Source of the DNA: Opitutia bacterium
GTDB lineage: Bacteria; Verrucomicrobiota; Verrucomicrobiia; Opitutales; Opitutaceae
NCBI GenBank assembly: GCA_016217545.1
Contig: JACRHT010000006.1
Coordinates: forward strand, 41,566-105,565
Direction: 5' to 3'
DNA: 64,000 nt
The translations under genes were made by a program, and so were the position numbers. Of this stretch, positions 15,119 through 25,182 are shown piece after piece. The notes below the pieces were generated by a model that saw only the letters and a program-made list of their open reading frames with translations, was not told the origin of the DNA and searched no databases. The number at the start of each line of letters is the position of its first letter. Position 1 is the first letter of the stretch.

Positions 15119-17584
15119 TCATGACCCGCGCAATTGGCGCGGCGACAAGCATTGCTTTCCCGCACGCCGGGCAATGCCGGCGGCAAGCAGCGCGAACAGG
15201 AACCAGACACTCGGCGCGCCACCGCCTCCGGATCCGCCGCCGCTGGAGGGAGTCGTTGGCGGCGGAGTCGATGCGCCGGTGATGGTGAGTGTGGCCTTGT
15301 TGCTCGTGACGCTGCCCAAATCGTTCGCGACCACGACGGTGTAGTCGCCGGCGTTCGCGGCGTTGACGGAGGAAAGCGTGAGCGTGCTGGTCGTGGCTCC
15401 GTTGATCGCCGTGTTGTTGAAAAACCACTGATAGGTCGGCGTCGGTGCGGTCGCGGCGGCCGTGACGGAGAATTGCGCGCTGCCGCCGGTGGCGACCGTC
15501 AGGCTTTGTGGTTGTGCGGCGATGCCCGGCTGATAGCCGAGGAACTCGCCTTTGCGCAGCACCGTGCCGAGCTGGTCCATGACGTAGAGGTTGTCATGGG
15601 CGTCGGCCCTGATGGCGGTGGGTTCGAGAAACCCGGCCTTGTTGCCCACGCCGTCGCGCGAACCGAACACGCCCGGCACTCCGCCGATCACGGTTTCGTT
15701 CCCTTGACCGTCGCTCAGCCTCACGCTGTCGGAATCCAGCAACGCGAAAAGGCCGGCCTTGGTCAGCGCGACGCCGGCGGGGACGCGGGTCGTCGGGACG
15801 CCGTTCACGGTGGTCTTGACCGCGAGGTCGCGGCTGAGCGTGACGACTTCGCCGAGAGGTGTCACCCGGCGCACGAAGCAAGCCTGGACGTTGCCGTTGT
15901 TGTCGTAGGTCGCGTCGAGAAATACAGCATTGCCGCTGCTGTCCGTGATGAGGGAGTAAGCGCGGCTGATCCGGGCCGCCTCGCCTATGCCGTCCTTGAT
16001 CTCGGCTGTGGTGCCTCCGGCGACGGGCTGCCAGACGCTCATAGGGAGGCAGCGAAGCATGCGGTAAACAGGTCCTTTGTCCGCGTCGTAGCTGGAAAAG
16101 GTCCACAGATTGCCGTGCGAGTCGGACGCCAGTCCGCTTCTGGAATCCCAGGTCAAGCGACCCTGCGGAAAGCTGGTGCGCGTGCCGTCGGGCTGAATGC
16201 GATAGACCGTGGCGAATCCGCTCGCGGAATCGGCCAGGTAAATATTGTCAGCCTGGTCCACGGCGATGCCAGTGGGGTTGTGGTAGTAGTAGTAGTCTCC
16301 GACGGCCGAAGCCGTTCTCACCTCCCCGTTCGGCGAAATTTTGCGCGCCAGCGAACTCGACTGGTGCGACGGGTTGCTCATGTTGGGGGCGAACGTTCTG
16401 CGCGCCTCCGCGACCCAGATATTTCCGACGGAGTCGATGCTCAGGTAGGACACGCTGTCGAACGTGGCGCGGCTTCCCACTCCGTCTTGAATGCCGCTCG
16501 GGACTCCGGCGTAAACCTCGTAGCGGTCGCGCGTGATCGCGGAATCCGACGTGCGGGTGAAATACCAATGTCCGTCCGGGGCGACCGCCACGCCCGATGG
16601 CACCGTCGGGTCTCCCTCGAAGGTGCCGAACCACGCGGTGGTCCCGGCTGTGCGGGTGACGAGAGAAGCGCCGGCGCATTGATATTCACCCGAGGCGAGG
16701 CGCAGGTAGTCGAACGTCGCGTAGATGTTCCCCGCCGAATCGTTGAACACGGTGTTCTTGGCGGTCCCGAGAGTGATGTCATAGAGCCGCGGCAAGGCCG
16801 AGAGCTGGCCGGATGGATCCATCGTGGCGACGAAGCCCCAGTATTCGCTGGGGTAGCTCCCACCGGAGAAGCTCCAGAAATACAGACGCCCTTGCGCGTC
16901 GATGGCGGGGCAGTCGTGGATGCCGATCGCGAGCGTCCGGCCGTCAATCACCGTGGTCTGCGCGGGGATCTGGATCGTCTGGACCGCACCGCCGGAGATT
17001 TTCCGCAACCCGTGGTTGAACAGATAAATTGTGCCGTCGGGGGCGACGGAGAGTCGGTCGGGCGCGTCGAGGAGAGCAACCGTGGTCGCCGCGCCGTCGG
17101 TCGAGCCGCTTTTGCCGGCTTGGCCGGCGAGCGTGGAAACCACGCCGGCCGGGGTGAGCTTGCGGATCGTGTGGTTGCCGGTGTCGGCCACATAGACGTA
17201 GCCATCGGCGTCGACCCCGACGCCGCGGGGCGCGTTGAAGCGCGCAGCGCTGCCCGTGCCGTCCGCCGCGCCGGACTCGCCGCTCTTGCCGGCGAAAGTG
17301 GAGACGACGCCTTGTGGCGTGATCTTGCGGATCGTGTGATTGCCGGTGTCCGCCACATAGAGATTGCCGGCCAAGTCTGCCGCGACGCCGGTGGGATGAT
17401 TGAAGCGAGCGTCCAACGCGGGCCCGTCCTCGTCACCGAGCGTGACGCGCCCGGCGAGGGTGGTCCACCGATAGACGGGGTCTGCTCCGCGCGCGAGAGC
17501 GACATGGGCGCCAAGCGAGATGATGACGCAACACAGAGAGGCGAAAGACCCGAACTTTCGGGAAAGCGGAAGAAGGAGTTTCAT
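15119..17584 (-). CDS. Secreted NHL-repeat protein with Ig-like domain, paralogue
   Basis: An 821-residue tandem paralogue of the downstream gene: signal peptide (about 1-33), the shared VYRWTTLAGRV.LGDEDG opening, at least three NHL repeats in the first 150 residues (NLYVADTGNHTIRKITPQG, YVYVADTGNHTIRKLTPAG), further propeller blades, a C-terminal Ig-like domain (TYQWFFNNTAINGATTSTLT, NAGDYTVVVANDLGSVTSN) and a tail SGGGSGGGGAPSVWFLF with a hydrophobic stretch. The tail runs on to KQCLSPRQLRGS after the basic cluster. The 47-base gap to the paralogue and shared strand suggest one transcript. The duplication is old, since the middle parts have diverged. Confidence 0.82.
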   Translation of the reverse strand: MKLLLPLSRKFGSFASLCCVIISLGAHVALARGADPVYRWTTLAGRVTLGDEDGPALDARFNHPTGVAADLAGNLYVADTGNHTIRKITPQGVVSTFAGKSGESGAADGTGSAARFNAPRGVGVDADGYVYVADTGNHTIRKLTPAGVVSTLAGQAGKSGSTDGAATTVALLDAPDRLSVAPDGTIYLFNHGLRKISGGAVQTIQIPAQTTVIDGRTLAIGIHDCPAIDAQGRLYFWSFSGGSYPSEYWGFVATMDPSGQLSALPRLYDITLGTAKNTVFNDSAGNIYATFDYLRLASGEYQCAGASLVTRTAGTTAWFGTFEGDPTVPSGVAVAPDGHWYFTRTSDSAITRDRYEVYAGVPSGIQDGVGSRATFDSVSYLSIDSVGNIWVAEARRTFAPNMSNPSHQSSSLARKISPNGEVRTASAVGDYYYYHNPTGIAVDQADNIYLADSASGFATVYRIQPDGTRTSFPQGRLTWDSRSGLASDSHGNLWTFSSYDADKGPVYRMLRCLPMSVWQPVAGGTTAEIKDGIGEAARISRAYSLITDSSGNAVFLDATYDNNGNVQACFVRRVTPLGEVVTLSRDLAVKTTVNGVPTTRVPAGVALTKAGLFALLDSDSVRLSDGQGNETVIGGVPGVFGSRDGVGNKAGFLEPTAIRADAHDNLYVMDQLGTVLRKGEFLGYQPGIAAQPQSLTVATGGSAQFSVTAAATAPTPTYQWFFNNTAINGATTSTLTLSSVNAANAGDYTVVVANDLGSVTSNKATLTITGASTPPPTTPSSGGGSGGGGAPSVWFLFALLAAGIARRAGKQCLSPRQLRGS

Positions 17585-17662
17585 GCGGCGCGGCCCGCAT
17601 GAATGACAATTCAGGACGCTTGAACCGCTAGTCCGGAGCGCGGCCGGGCGGACGCGTCGTGC

Positions 17663-18565
<903 letters not shown>

Positions 18566-18678
18566 CGGGAGGAAACACGAAAGGACACGAAGCGCGCGGA
18601 ACGACAAGTGGGTTTTGCGCCGGCCCGCCGCCTATCGCGCCGGCTGATGGCGCCGACGCGCGGGTTAATCGCGGATAA

Positions 18679-20667
18679 TCAACGGAGTTGCTCGCGCAGG
18701 CGTCGGGCGTCGGCGTTTTGCGGCTGGAGAATTAGGACGCGGTCGAGCGTGGCGCGCGCGGCGGCGGTATCGCCGGATTGCGCGAGCACGGCAGCGTAGT
18801 TGAGCAACAAGCCCGGATCGTCGCTGCGCAACTCCGTCGCGGCGCGGAACTGCGCGACGGCCTCCGCGGGCCGGCCGATGACGGCGAGCGCGGTGCCGAA
18901 GTTGACGCGCGCGGTGAGGTTGTCGGGCGCGAGGGTGGTGGCGCGGGCGAGATGTTCGAGGGCTTCGGCTTCACGGCGCGTGGCGAAGAGCGTGCTCGCG
19001 AGGTTGCAATGCGCGGCGACGGAGTCGGGTTGCTCGGCGAGCAGGGCGCGGTTGAGCGCTTCGGCCTCGGCGTAGCGGCGGGCGCGGTGGAGCGCGCTAC
19101 CGAGGTTGAGACGCGCGTCGGTCAGCTTGGGCTGGAGGCGCAGCGCGGCTTCGAAGCCGGCGATCGTCTCGTCGGTGCGGCCGAGCGCGAGCAGGACGTT
19201 GGCGCGGTTGAAGTGCGCGGCGGCGAGCCGGGGATTTTGCGCGATCGCCAACTCGAATTCGCGCAGCGCGTCGCTGGTTTTGCCCGCGCGCAGGAGCGCC
19301 TGGCCGTAGTTGTTGTGCGCGAAGGGAAAAACCGGTTCGAGCGCGACGGCGTTGGCGAAGGAGTCGAGCGCCTCGGCGGAACGGCCGGCGGCTTCGAGCG
19401 CGAGGCCGTGGTTGACCCACGCGCGGGCGTTGCGCGGGGCCTTCGCGATGACGTCCGACCAGAGCGCGAGGTCGGATTGGTAGACGCGGTTGCGCAGGTG
19501 CGTCGCGGCGCCGGCAACGAGGGCGAAGGCAAGGAAGACGAAGACAGCGTTCCGGCCGATGGCGCGGTAGCTCGCGAGGACGGCGAGTGTCACCAGCAAC
19601 GCGAGCGCCGCGTAGAGGCGGTGCTCGGCGGCGAACTGCGAAGCGACCGGCACGACGCTTGAACTCGGCGCGAGCAGGAGAAAGAACGCGGCGCCGAGAA
19701 AGCCGAGCGTGGGCCGCCGCGCGAGCGCCCAGAGCGTCGCGGCGAAAAGCGCGAGCAACGTTACGAGGGCGGCGAGCGCGTCGGCGTCGAAATCCGGCGT
19801 GCGTTGGCCGTAGTCGAAGACGAGCGGGTGGGGCCAGCAGGCGAGGCGCACGTAGCGGAGGATCGTGGCGGGTTGCGCGAGAAGGTAGTCCAGCGCGGAC
19901 GCAGTGCCGAGTCCGGCCGTGCCACCGCGGTTACCGAAGATCGCCAGCAGCGCGGCGAGCAGCAGCCAGGTGGACGCGAGTGCGAGCAACGGCATGCGGA
20001 ACTGCCGCCACGTGTCGCGCCAATTCGCGGCGAGAAAACAGCGCGCGTAGAGCGCGGCGAGGATTGGCACCACGACGGTGGTTTCCTTGGCCGCCATCCC
20101 GCCGAGGCACGCGAGGAACGCGGCGACGAACCAGCCGCGCACGAAGGCGTAAAGCGTGGCGAACGCGAGGAGCGCGGCGAGCGACTCGGCGCGTTGGGAG
20201 AGATAGGTGACGGATTCCGTCTGCAGCGGATGCAGCGCCCAAACCGCGGCGATCGCGAGCGCCAGCCAATCCGCCGCGGCGCCGAAGCGGTCGCGGAGCG
20301 GCGCGGTTTGCAGCGTGCGGCGGACGAGTCCGAACAGCAGCAGCGCGGCCGCGGCGTGGATCGCAAGATTGAGGGCGTGATAGCTCCAGACCGCTTGGCC
20401 GCTGGCCGCGTAGCTCAGCGCGAAAGTGAGGTTGAGCAGCGGCCGGCCGGAAACAGTGTCGCCACCGACGGGCGGCGCGAGCGGGCCCGGCACGAGGGGC
20501 CAGAGGTGGCGGATGGATTCGTTCGCGCCGAGCGACGTGACGTCGTCAAACAGGAACGGCACCGCGAAGCTGTTGCTCCAAGCGGCGAGGATGGCGAGCA
20601 GCAGCAACGCTAGCCCGAGGCGCACGCGGCGACCGAGTGGCGCGGGAGCGAACGCCGGTTCGCTCAT
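18679..20667 (-). CDS. Polytopic membrane protein with C-terminal TPR repeats
   Basis: A 662-residue protein. The first about 380 residues form roughly ten membrane helices with an ArnT/PMT-like glycosyltransferase flavour: FDDVTSLGANESIRHLWP after the first helix, then GRPLLNLTFALSYA, HPLQTESVTYLSQRAESLAA and GGMAAKETTVVVP. The remainder is about eight tetratricopeptide repeats (for example AWVNHGLALEAAGRSAEALD and AHNNYGQALLRAGKTSDALR). This matches bacterial TMTC-like membrane-TPR proteins whose substrates are unknown. The start ATG overlaps the lipB stop by four bases (ATGA), so it is translationally coupled to lipB. Confidence 0.8.
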   Translation of the reverse strand: MSEPAFAPAPLGRRVRLGLALLLLAILAAWSNSFAVPFLFDDVTSLGANESIRHLWPLVPGPLAPPVGGDTVSGRPLLNLTFALSYAASGQAVWSYHALNLAIHAAAALLLFGLVRRTLQTAPLRDRFGAAADWLALAIAAVWALHPLQTESVTYLSQRAESLAALLAFATLYAFVRGWFVAAFLACLGGMAAKETTVVVPILAALYARCFLAANWRDTWRQFRMPLLALASTWLLLAALLAIFGNRGGTAGLGTASALDYLLAQPATILRYVRLACWPHPLVFDYGQRTPDFDADALAALVTLLALFAATLWALARRPTLGFLGAAFFLLLAPSSSVVPVASQFAAEHRLYAALALLVTLAVLASYRAIGRNAVFVFLAFALVAGAATHLRNRVYQSDLALWSDVIAKAPRNARAWVNHGLALEAAGRSAEALDSFANAVALEPVFPFAHNNYGQALLRAGKTSDALREFELAIAQNPRLAAAHFNRANVLLALGRTDETIAGFEAALRLQPKLTDARLNLGSALHRARRYAEAEALNRALLAEQPDSVAAHCNLASTLFATRREAEALEHLARATTLAPDNLTARVNFGTALAVIGRPAEAVAQFRAATELRSDDPGLLLNYAAVLAQSGDTAAARATLDRVLILQPQNADARRLREQLR

Positions 20668-21356
20668 GCGGTGGCGCCTGCGAAGAACGCCGGCAGACGC
20701 GCACGGAACTCGGCGGCGAGCGCGGCCTTCACGTCCGCGAGGTCGACGGTGCGGCCGAGCTCGAGCTGCAGCGACGTGACGGTGCCGTCGGCGGCGGTGA
20801 TACCGCAGGGGATGATGCCGGTGAAGGGGGTGAGGTCGGTGTTCACGTTCAGCGCGAAGCCGTGGAACGTCGTCCATTTTTTCACGGCGACGCCGATGGC
20901 GGCGATTTTGCGCTTCTCGATCCAGATGCCGGTTTTGCCGGGATTCCGGCCGGCGGTGAGGCCGAAGCGCGCCACGCTGGCGATCATCACGTCCTCGAGG
21001 AAACGCAGGTAGGCGTGCAGGTCTTTGCGTGGGGCGAGGTTCACGATCGGGTAACCGACGACTTGGCCGGGACCGTGGTAGGTGATGTCGCCGCCGCGGT
21101 TGGTCGTGATGACTTCGATGCCGCGGCGGGCGAGTTCGGCTTGTTGCCAAAGAAGATTGGCCTCGGCGCCGCGGCGCACGCCCATCGTGAAGACGGGGTT
21201 GTGCTCCGTGAAGACGAGCGTGTCGGGCGCGCGGCCGTCGTTGCGCGCCGCGACGAGTTCCTCCTGCCGCCGCCACGCGTCCGCATATGCGGTGCGGCCC
21301 CAGTCGACGAGGTCGAGGGGGAGCACCGGTGCGGTGGCGGGCGGCTGATCGGCCAT
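20664..21356 (-). CDS. lipB: Octanoyl-ACP:protein octanoyltransferase
   Basis: A 230-residue enzyme moving octanoate from ACP to lipoyl domains, the first step of lipoate synthesis. The family motif RGGDITYHGPGQ is at 87-98, the catalytic Lys is K150 in EKRKIAAIG, and the acyl-carrying Cys is C184 in GIIPCGI. It heads the lipB-TPR-lipA run. The start at 21356 (MADQPPATAP) precedes a REP pair at 21416-21488. Confidence 0.93.
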   Translation of the reverse strand: MADQPPATAPVLPLDLVDWGRTAYADAWRRQEELVAARNDGRAPDTLVFTEHNPVFTMGVRRGAEANLLWQQAELARRGIEVITTNRGGDITYHGPGQVVGYPIVNLAPRKDLHAYLRFLEDVMIASVARFGLTAGRNPGKTGIWIEKRKIAAIGVAVKKWTTFHGFALNVNTDLTPFTGIIPCGITAADGTVTSLQLELGRTVDLADVKAALAAEFRARLPAFFAGATA

Positions 21357-21415
21357 GGCCGGAAAGGTAGGGCGGTGCGGGTAGCGCGCCAGAGAGAAAA
21401 GGCCGCGTCTGGCAT

Positions 21416-21488
21416 TTGTAGGAGCCTGCTTGCAGGCGACCCGAACGTCGTTCGCGGCACCGTGTCGCCTGCAAGCAGGCTCCTACAA
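21416..21488. repeat. REP pair (REPIN), GTAGGAGCCTGC family
   Basis: Two perfect 25-base inverted arms, 21416-21440 and 21464-21488, are separated by 23 bases. Each arm is GTAG followed by a small hairpin GCCTGC-TT-GCAGGC. The same family, in opposite orientation, recurs at 47759-47840. It lies between the divergent lipB and lysS genes, upstream of both. Confidence 0.85.
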
Positions 21489-21577
21489 GAGGTTTTTCGG
21501 GGGGCGTGTTGGCGAGCCGGCTAGAACCCAATTTCCGTTTGCCCCGGGCGGGGGCGCGCCCAATCGTGCGCGGTTCC

Positions 21578-23074
21578 ATGAGCGAGAACCAGCAGGACAT
21601 CACTCACGACCAGTTCGCCGTGCGGCGCCAAAAGCTGCAGGAAATGCGCGCGGGCGGCTTCGATCCGTTCCAGGCCAACGCCGCGCAGACGCACTTCTCG
21701 CAGGACGCCAAAGCGCTCTACGTCGATGGGCAGGATTACGCGGCGACCGTCTCGGTCGCCGGTCGCCTCGTGACGTTCCGCGTGCAGGGCGGCAGCTCGT
21801 TCGTGAAGATTCAGGACCAGCATGGTCAGATCCAGCTCTATTTCCGCAAGGACGTGCTCGGCGAGGACCGCTACGGCGTGTTCAAGAAGCAGCTCGATCT
21901 CGGGGACATCATCGGCGTGACCGGCGCGTTGTTCAAAACCAAGACCGGCGAAATCACGGTGCGCGTCGATGCGTTCACGCTCGTGTCGAAGGCGCTGCGT
22001 CCGCTCCCGGAGAAGTGGCACGGTCTCACGGATCCCGAGCAGGTTTACCGTCAGCGTTACCTCGACCTGATCGTCAACGCCGAGTCGCGCGCGCGGCTCA
22101 TGCTGCGCAGCAAGATCGTGGCGAGCATCCGCTCGACGCTGGCGAAGCGCAGCTTCTTCGAAGTCGAGACGCCGGTGCTCGAAGGCGTGGCGGGCGGCGC
22201 GGCGGCGCGGCCGTTCACGACGCACCACAACGCGCTCGGCGCGGACTTCTTCCTGCGCATCGCGCTCGAGCTGCGCCTGAAGCGCCTGCTCGTCGGCGGC
22301 TACGACCGCGTGTTCGAGATCGGCCGCGTGTTCCGCAACGAGGGCGTCTCGCGCAAGCACAACCCCGAGTTCACCATGCTAGAGGTTTATCAGGCTTACT
22401 CGGATTTTGGCGGCATGATGGAGCTGCTCAAGGCGATCTTCGCCGACCTGTGCCGCGACGTGATCGGCGCGACGGAGATCAAGCACGCGGCGAGCGGCCA
22501 GATGATCAACTTCGCCGGCGAGTGGCGCAGCGTGCGCTATTTCGACCTGATCGACGAGACGGCGGGCTTCGCGCTCAGCTCATTCCGCGGGAAGCCCGAG
22601 TATCGCGAGAAGGCGATCGAAGCCTGCGCGAAGCTCGGGCTCGAAGTCCACGCCGGGTGGGAAACCCACGAGGTGGTGAACGAGATTTTCGGCAAGAAGA
22701 TCGAGCCGACGCTGATCCAGCCGACCTTCGTCACGCATCTGCCGAAGGAGCTGTGCCCGCTCGCCAAGTTAAACAAGGAAGACCCGGGCCTGATCGACGT
22801 CTTCGAGTGCATCATTGGCGGCATGGAAGTGGCGCCGGCGTATTCGGAGCAGAACGATCCGTTCGTGCAGCGCGAGATGTTCGAGAAGCAAGTCGGCGAG
22901 GAGAAGCAGAACCTCGACAACGATTTTCTCCTCGCACTCGAGCACGGCATGCCGCCCGCGGGCGGCATGGGCGTGGGCATCGACCGCCTCTGCATCTTGC
23001 TCACCGGCGCCGAGAGCATCCGTGACGTGATTCTCTTCCCGTCGCTCAGGCCCACGACTGCGTCGCAGGCCTGA
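21578..23074 (+). CDS. lysS: Lysyl-tRNA synthetase, class II
   Basis: A 498-residue class II synthetase charging tRNA-Lys. It has the N-terminal OB-fold anticodon-binding domain (VSVAGRLVTFRVQGGSSFVKIQD) and the class II catalytic core: motif 1 FFEVETPVL, motif 2 around GRVFRNEGVSRKHNPEFTML, motif 3 GGMGVGIDRLCIL. The long class II LysS order (PFTTHHNALGADFFLRIALE) is intact. The ATG at 21578 (MSENQQDITHDQ) was chosen because the preceding in-frame codons lie in REP-derived sequence. It ends four bases before an inverted heptamer array. Confidence 0.96.
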   Translation: MSENQQDITHDQFAVRRQKLQEMRAGGFDPFQANAAQTHFSQDAKALYVDGQDYAATVSVAGRLVTFRVQGGSSFVKIQDQHGQIQLYFRKDVLGEDRYGVFKKQLDLGDIIGVTGALFKTKTGEITVRVDAFTLVSKALRPLPEKWHGLTDPEQVYRQRYLDLIVNAESRARLMLRSKIVASIRSTLAKRSFFEVETPVLEGVAGGAAARPFTTHHNALGADFFLRIALELRLKRLLVGGYDRVFEIGRVFRNEGVSRKHNPEFTMLEVYQAYSDFGGMMELLKAIFADLCRDVIGATEIKHAASGQMINFAGEWRSVRYFDLIDETAGFALSSFRGKPEYREKAIEACAKLGLEVHAGWETHEVVNEIFGKKIEPTLIQPTFVTHLPKELCPLAKLNKEDPGLIDVFECIIGGMEVAPAYSEQNDPFVQREMFEKQVGEEKQNLDNDFLLALEHGMPPAGGMGVGIDRLCILLTGAESIRDVILFPSLRPTTASQA

Positions 23075-23077
23075 GAG

Positions 23078-23164
23078 TGATCAGTGGTCAGCGCTCAGCT
23101 TTCAGCCGAAGCGCGCGGAACTTGGGTTGCCAAAAGCTGACAGCTGATTGCTGATAGCTGACCG
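23078..23164. repeat. Inverted pair of 4x heptamer arrays (CTGANNN)
   Basis: Four 7-base units at 23078-23105 (TGATCAG TGGTCAG and two more, NNNTCAG) face four at 23137-23164 (CTGACAG CTGATTG and two more, CTGANNN) across a 31-base spacer. Every unit keeps CTGA and varies at three positions. It fills the gap between lysS and the Lol permease gene. The same CTGA heptamer occurs four times inside ispG. Confidence 0.75.
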
Positions 23165-23172
23165 CTTCGCTC

Positions 23173-24405
23173 ATGCCCTGGCCGATCTATCTCGCCCTCA
23201 AGCAGCTCTTCCCGACCGGGCGGGTGTCGTTCTTCACGCTGATTTCGATCCTCGGCGTCGGACTCGGCGTGGCGCTCATGCTCGTCTCGACGAGCGTCAT
23301 GGGCGGCTTCGGCCACCAGATCCAGCGCATGATCATCGACACGCAAGGCGAGGTGCAGGTGCGCGCGCGGGGTGTGCTCGATCAACGTTCCGCGGGAGCG
23401 ACCGAGGACGCGTTGAAGAAACAGCCCGGCGTCGCGAGCTTCGCGCCGTTCGCGGCGGGCGTGGTGATGCTCGAGTTCGAGCGCCGGCCGGCTTTCCCGG
23501 CGATCACGGGCTTCGACGTCGAACGGATGAAGGAAGTCATCCCGCTGCAGAAATACCTTATCTCCGGGCGGCTCGACGACCTCGACGACGACTCCGTGAT
23601 TCTGAGCTCGATCCTCGCGCGCTCGCTCGGCTTGCGGGTCGGCGACACGGTGAGCGTCTACTCGCCGCTGATGATGGAGCGGTTGAAGGCCAACGAAGTT
23701 CTGCTCCCGCGCGAAGTGCGCGTCGCCGGCATTTTCCAGATCGGCCACCAGCAACTCGACAGCTCCACGGTGCTCTGCTCGCTGCGCCTGATGCAGGACC
23801 TCTACGGCCTCGGTCGCACGGTCCACGGCTACAACGTTCGCCTGAAGCCCGGCGCCGACGAATACACCGTGGCCGCGCAGCTCAACGACGCGCTGCCGCC
23901 GCAGGCCTACGCGCTGACTTGGTTCGAATCGAACGCCGACTTTCAGGCCGTGCTCAGCTTCGAGCGGAACATGATCTTTTTCCTGCTCACGTTCATCATC
24001 GTCGTCGCGGCGTTCTCGATTACGAGTTCGCTGCTGATGTCGGTCGTGCGCAAGACGCGCGAAATCGGCCTGCTCGCCGCGATGGGCGGCAAGGCGCGCG
24101 ATGTCGCGCTCTGTTTCTGCGCGCAGGGCCTCGTCATCGGCGCGGGCGGCACGGCGGTCGGTCTCGGTCTCGGCTTCGCGTTGCTGCATTGGCGCGACGA
24201 CATCGTGAGACTGATCGCGCGCTTCACGATGGGACAGGAGGCGTTCGTGAAGTTCTACCAATTCAGCTCGCTGCCCGCGCACACGACCGCGAAGGACGTG
24301 GCGATCATCGTCATCTTCTCGCTCGCGGCCGCAACGCTCGCCGGGCTCATCCCCGCGTGGCGCGCCGCGCGTCTGAAACCCGTGGAGGCTCTGCGCAGTG
24401 AGTGA
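23173..24405 (+). CDS. LolC/LolE-type ABC transporter permease
   Basis: A 410-residue inner-membrane permease of the FtsX/MacB fold. It has one N-terminal helix (FFTLISILGVGLGVALMLVS), a periplasmic domain of about 220 residues, and three C-terminal helices (MIFFLLTFIIVVAAFSITSSL, GLVIGAGGTAVGLGLGFALL, IIVIFSLAAATLAGLIPAW) with the PaRAArl-like ending AWRAARLKPVEALRSE. That arrangement is diagnostic of Lol permeases that extract outer-membrane lipoproteins. Its stop overlaps the start of the ATPase gene by eight bases. A single permease gene implies a homodimer (LolF type). Confidence 0.88.
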   Translation: MPWPIYLALKQLFPTGRVSFFTLISILGVGLGVALMLVSTSVMGGFGHQIQRMIIDTQGEVQVRARGVLDQRSAGATEDALKKQPGVASFAPFAAGVVMLEFERRPAFPAITGFDVERMKEVIPLQKYLISGRLDDLDDDSVILSSILARSLGLRVGDTVSVYSPLMMERLKANEVLLPREVRVAGIFQIGHQQLDSSTVLCSLRLMQDLYGLGRTVHGYNVRLKPGADEYTVAAQLNDALPPQAYALTWFESNADFQAVLSFERNMIFFLLTFIIVVAAFSITSSLLMSVVRKTREIGLLAAMGGKARDVALCFCAQGLVIGAGGTAVGLGLGFALLHWRDDIVRLIARFTMGQEAFVKFYQFSSLPAHTTAKDVAIIVIFSLAAATLAGLIPAWRAARLKPVEALRSE

Positions 24406-25081
24406 TTCCACCCCAGTCCTGCGCGCCGCCGGCGTGCGTAAGAACTATCGCAGCGGCGACGCGACACTCGAGGTCTTGCGCGGCGTCGATCTGGCCATCG
24501 CCGCAGGCGAGAGCGTCTCGATCCGCGGCGAGTCCGGCTCGGGCAAAAGCACACTGCTCAATCTGCTGGCCGGTCTCGATCGGCCGGACGCGGGCGAAAT
24601 TTTCTGGGGCGCGGAGTCGACGGCGAAGCTCACGCTGGGCGAACTCACCGCGCGTCGCGGCCGGTTCCTCGGCATGGTTTTTCAGGCGTATTACCTGATC
24701 CCGGAGATCGACGCGTTCGCAAACGTGCTCATGGGCGCGCGCATGCTCGGTTCGCCGACCGCCGCGCAGCGCGAGCGCGCGTCCGCGTTGCTGAAACGAG
24801 TGGGTCTCGCCGACCGCGCGCATCACGTGCCGGCGCACCTCTCCGGCGGCGAGCGTCAGCGGGTGGCGGTCGCGCGTGCGCTGATGAATCGTCCGCCGTT
24901 GCTGTTGGCCGACGAGCCGACCGGCAATCTCGACGAGCGCACCGGCGACGAGGTGATCAGCTTGTTGCTTCAGGTGTGCGCCGAGGAGCAAACGGCGCTG
25001 GTGCTCGTGACGCACAATGCCGCCCACGCCGCGAAGACACAGCGGCAGCTGTTCCTGCATCAGGGACAGTGGCGCGGGTGA
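24398..25081 (+). CDS. lolD: LolD-type ABC transporter ATPase
   Basis: A 227-residue ATPase powering the adjacent permease. Walker A GESGSGKST (about 45-53), signature LSGGERQRVAVARAL, Walker B LLLADEPTGNLD and the switch VLVTHN are intact; the EPTGNLDERTG stretch is typical of the LolD/MacB/FtsE group. The start is a GTG at 24398, eight bases inside the permease gene. A REP pair follows 20 bases after the stop. Confidence 0.9.
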   Translation: MSDSTPVLRAAGVRKNYRSGDATLEVLRGVDLAIAAGESVSIRGESGSGKSTLLNLLAGLDRPDAGEIFWGAESTAKLTLGELTARRGRFLGMVFQAYYLIPEIDAFANVLMGARMLGSPTAAQRERASALLKRVGLADRAHHVPAHLSGGERQRVAVARALMNRPPLLLADEPTGNLDERTGDEVISLLLQVCAEEQTALVLVTHNAAHAAKTQRQLFLHQGQWRG

Positions 25082-25100
25082 GCTGATTTTCCTCTCCGAT

Positions 25101-25182
25101 TTGGAGGGCGCGGCTACCGCCGCGCTGCGAACGCCACGACGGTCTTGCCGCTCCACGGCTCGGCGGTAGCCGAACCCTCCAA
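25101..25182. repeat. REP pair, TGGAGGGCGCGGCTACC family
   Basis: Arms 25101-25121 and 25162-25182 are inverted copies with 19 of 21 matches, each with a GGAG head and core GGCGCGGC-TACC-GCCGCGCC or a decayed version of it. The left unit is intact; the right has CG replaced by TT. A better-preserved copy is at 30320-30396. Confidence 0.75.

Noticed and set aside
21416..21488. Rho-independent terminators at REP pairs
   Set aside because: The pairs have long arms, large spacers and no T-tract; several lie upstream of genes. They may still stop transcription in places but are best described as REPINs.
23078..23164. CRISPR array
   Set aside because: Units are 7 bases without unique spacers, and no cas genes are in the window.
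23095..24411. Long minus-strand frame opposite the Lol permease gene
   Set aside because: Arg/Glu/His-rich antisense shadow with no recognisable domain.
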